This document shows, piece after piece, positions 45,191 to 46,504 of a stretch of 46,504 bases of DNA. Below the pieces are notes generated by a model. The model was not told where the DNA came from. It made no database searches and saw nothing but the letters and a program-made list of their open reading frames with translations. The DNA lies in assembly GCA_005884685.1 (NCBI GenBank), contig VBAH01000032.1, forward strand, positions 1 to 46,504, in the 5' to 3' direction. Each line of letters opens with the position of its first letter. The stretch's first letter is position 1. Position numbers and translations under genes: made by a program. The DNA comes from Alphaproteobacteria bacterium (lineage in GTDB: Bacteria > Pseudomonadota > Alphaproteobacteria > Rhizobiales > Xanthobacteraceae).

Positions 45191-46504
45191 ATGACCACCA
45201 TCCTGCAAACCACCTCCCCACGCGGCTTCGTCGAGAAGACCGCGCTGGAACGCTATGTGCCGCCGGCGAAGCCCTCGCTGGTCGGGATGTCGCGCGCCGC
45301 GTTGGCCGATGCGCTCGGGGAGATCGGCGTTCCCGAGAAGCAGCGCAAGATGCGCGTGCAGCAGCTGTGGAACTGGATCTACGTGCGCGGCGTCACAAGC
45401 TTTGCCGCCATGACCAGCGTGTCGAAGGAATTGCGTGCCGCGCTCGAGGCGCGCTTCACGCTGGAGCGCCCCGAGGTCGTCGCCGAGCAGGTCTCGGTCG
45501 ATGGCACGCGCAAGTGGCTGCTGCGGCTCCCGGGCGAGCACGCCGGCGAACGGCCGCACGAGGTCGAGTGCGTCTACATTCCGGACACCGGCCGCGCGAC
45601 ATTGTGCGTGTCGAGCCAGGTCGGCTGCACGCTCACCTGCTCGTTCTGCCACACCGGCACGCAGCGCCTGGTGCGCAATCTCACGGCGGGCGAGATCGTC
45701 GGGCAGGTGATGGTCGCGCGCGACCGCTTGGGTGACTGGCCCTCCTCCTCCTCTTCACCCTCCCCTGAAAGGGGAGGGTCGGCGCTCGCAACGCGCCGGG
45801 GAGGGGTCAATGGAGAGACCCCCACCCGGACGGCTTCGCCGTCCGACCTCCCCCTTTCAGGGGGAGGTAACGACTCGCGGCTGGTCACCAACATCGTGAT
45901 GATGGGCATGGGCGAGCCGCTCTACAATTTCGAGGCGGTGCGCGACGCGCTGCTGATCGTGGCGGACGGAGACGGCATCGGCATCTCCAGGCGGCGCATC
46001 ACGCTCTCGACCTCCGGCGTCGTCCCGAACATCGCGCGCGCCGGCGAGGAGATCGGCAGCATGCTGGCGATTTCGCTGCACGCGGTGCGCGACGAGTTGC
46101 GCGACGAGCTGGTGCCGCTCAATCGCAAATATCCGGTCGCCGAATTGCTCGACGCCTGCCGCAACTATCCCGGTGTCTCCAATGCGCGGCGGATCACCTT
46201 CGAATACGTGATGCTCAAGGACGTCAACGACTCGCTCGCCGACGCGAAGGCGCTGGTGAAATTGCTCAAGGGCATCCCGGCCAAGATCAACCTGATCCCG
46301 TTCAATCCGTGGCCGGGCACCAGGTATGAATGCTCCGAGTGGGAGCAGATCGAAAAGTTCTCCGAGTACATCTTCAACGCCGGCTATTCGTCGCCGGTGC
46401 GCACGCCGCGCGGGCGCGACATCCTCGCGGCCTGCGGCCAGCTCAAGAGCGCGACCGAGAAACTCTCCGCGCGCGAGCGCATGGCGCTGCGCGCGATGGC
46501 GATG
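45191..46504 (+). CDS. rlmN: RlmN, dual-specificity RNA methyltransferase, with a repeat-coded insertion (3' end beyond window)
   Basis: RlmN is a radical-SAM enzyme that methylates C2 of A2503 in 23S rRNA and A37 in some tRNAs. The frame from the ATG at 45191 is open for 438 codons to the window edge. The cluster cysteines are 146, 150 and 153 in CTLTCSFC, and Cys415 in AACGQL is the methyl-carrying cysteine; Cys139 also matches. [15 protein letters not shown] and [15 protein letters not shown] are standard. Between GDW (181-183) and SRLVTN (229-234) lie about 45 residues, from [12 protein letters not shown] to LPLSGGGND, which are coded by a palindromic repeat element and are absent from the family. 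The loop is naturally variable, so the enzyme may still work. Confidence 0.95.
   Translation, partial: MTTILQTTSPRGFVEKTALERYVPPAKPSLVGMSRAALADALGEIGVPEKQRKMRVQQLWNWIYVRGVTSFAAMTSVSKELRAALEARFTLERPEVVAEQVSVDGTRKWLLRLPGEHAGERPHEVECVYIPDTGRATLCVSSQVGCTLTCSFCHTGTQRLVRNLTAGEIVGQVMVARDRLGDWPSSSSSPSPERGGSALATRRGGVNGETPTRTASPSDLPLSGGGNDSRLVTNIVMMGMGEPLYNFEAVRDALLIVADGDGIGISRRRITLSTSGVVPNIARAGEEIGSMLAISLHAVRDELRDELVPLNRKYPVAELLDACRNYPGVSNARRITFEYVMLKDVNDSLADAKALVKLLKGIPAKINLIPFNPWPGTRYECSEWEQIEKFSEYIFNAGYSSPVRTPRGRDILAACGQLKSATEKLSARERMALRAMAM
45743..45868. repeat. palindromic intergenic-type repeat inside rlmN
   Basis: Three hairpins stand in a row: CCCTCCCCT/AGGGGAGGG at 45758-45778, GGACGGC/GCCGTCC at 45828-45844, and ACCTCCCCCT/AGGGGGAGGT at 45846-45868 with only three-base loops. 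Between them GAGACCCCCACCCGGACGG is typical of C-rich repeats found between genes in this group, and a related element lies at 31569-31645. Here the element is read in frame through rlmN. Confidence 0.85.

Overview
The window looks like chromosomal DNA of a GC-rich alphaproteobacterium of the order Hyphomicrobiales (Rhizobiales), probably near the Bradyrhizobium/Xanthobacteraceae group. This rests on gene order (Tim44-like end, mltA, Smr protein, hslU/hslV, hisB-DUF2628-hisH-hisA-hisF-hisE-coaA), on protein types common in that order (DUF2794, DUF1223, IalB, PraR-like XRE regulators, Bug receptors), and on many palindromic intergenic repeats typical of these genomes. No rRNA, tRNA, CRISPR array, IS element or phage was recognised.

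Layout. 1-5.6 kb: end of a Tim44-like gene, lytic transglycosylase mltA, an Smr-domain protein, a lone AbrB/MazE-type protein between two inverted palindromes, the HslUV protease and a class IV aminotransferase. 5.7-11.6 kb: histidine biosynthesis genes ending in coaA, interrupted by an antisense methyltransferase between hisA and hisF. 11.6-18.8 kb: a possible 34-residue membrane protein, a hybrid histidine kinase, then an accessory-looking cluster of two XRE and two LysR regulators (two paralogous pairs) with a two-part GNAT protein. 18.9-23.4 kb: cysteine hydrolase, a DedA-family gene broken by a stop codon, yifB/comM and a DUF5996 gene. 23.4-29.2 kb: cytochrome c maturation operon ccmABCDG, divergent from aconitase acnA. 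29.4-33.4 kb: DUF1223, DUF2794, a GNAT acetyltransferase and two tandem Bax-inhibitor-1 proteins with good terminators. 33.6-38.5 kb: a YbbAP-type ABC exporter divergent from a TesA-type SGNH hydrolase, a 2',3'-cyclic phosphodiesterase gene broken by a stop, and a pterin carbinolamine dehydratase. 38.7-46.5 kb: YkvA protein, an HTH protein, a two-domain L,D-transpeptidase, a Bug receptor, a quinone oxidoreductase, an IalB protein and the start of rlmN.

Most genes are housekeeping. The most unusual features are: (1) rlmN stays open through an in-frame insertion that is itself a palindromic intergenic-type repeat; (2) two genes (DedA family, ThpR) each have a single in-frame stop with recognisable protein continuing after it; (3) the regulator/GNAT cluster, with a base-composition step inside one gene; (4) the his cluster, split by an antisense methyltransferase and carrying palindromes in several gaps. 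At least seven families of palindromic repeat were seen, several with three or four copies. I found no convincing complete new defence or mobile system.
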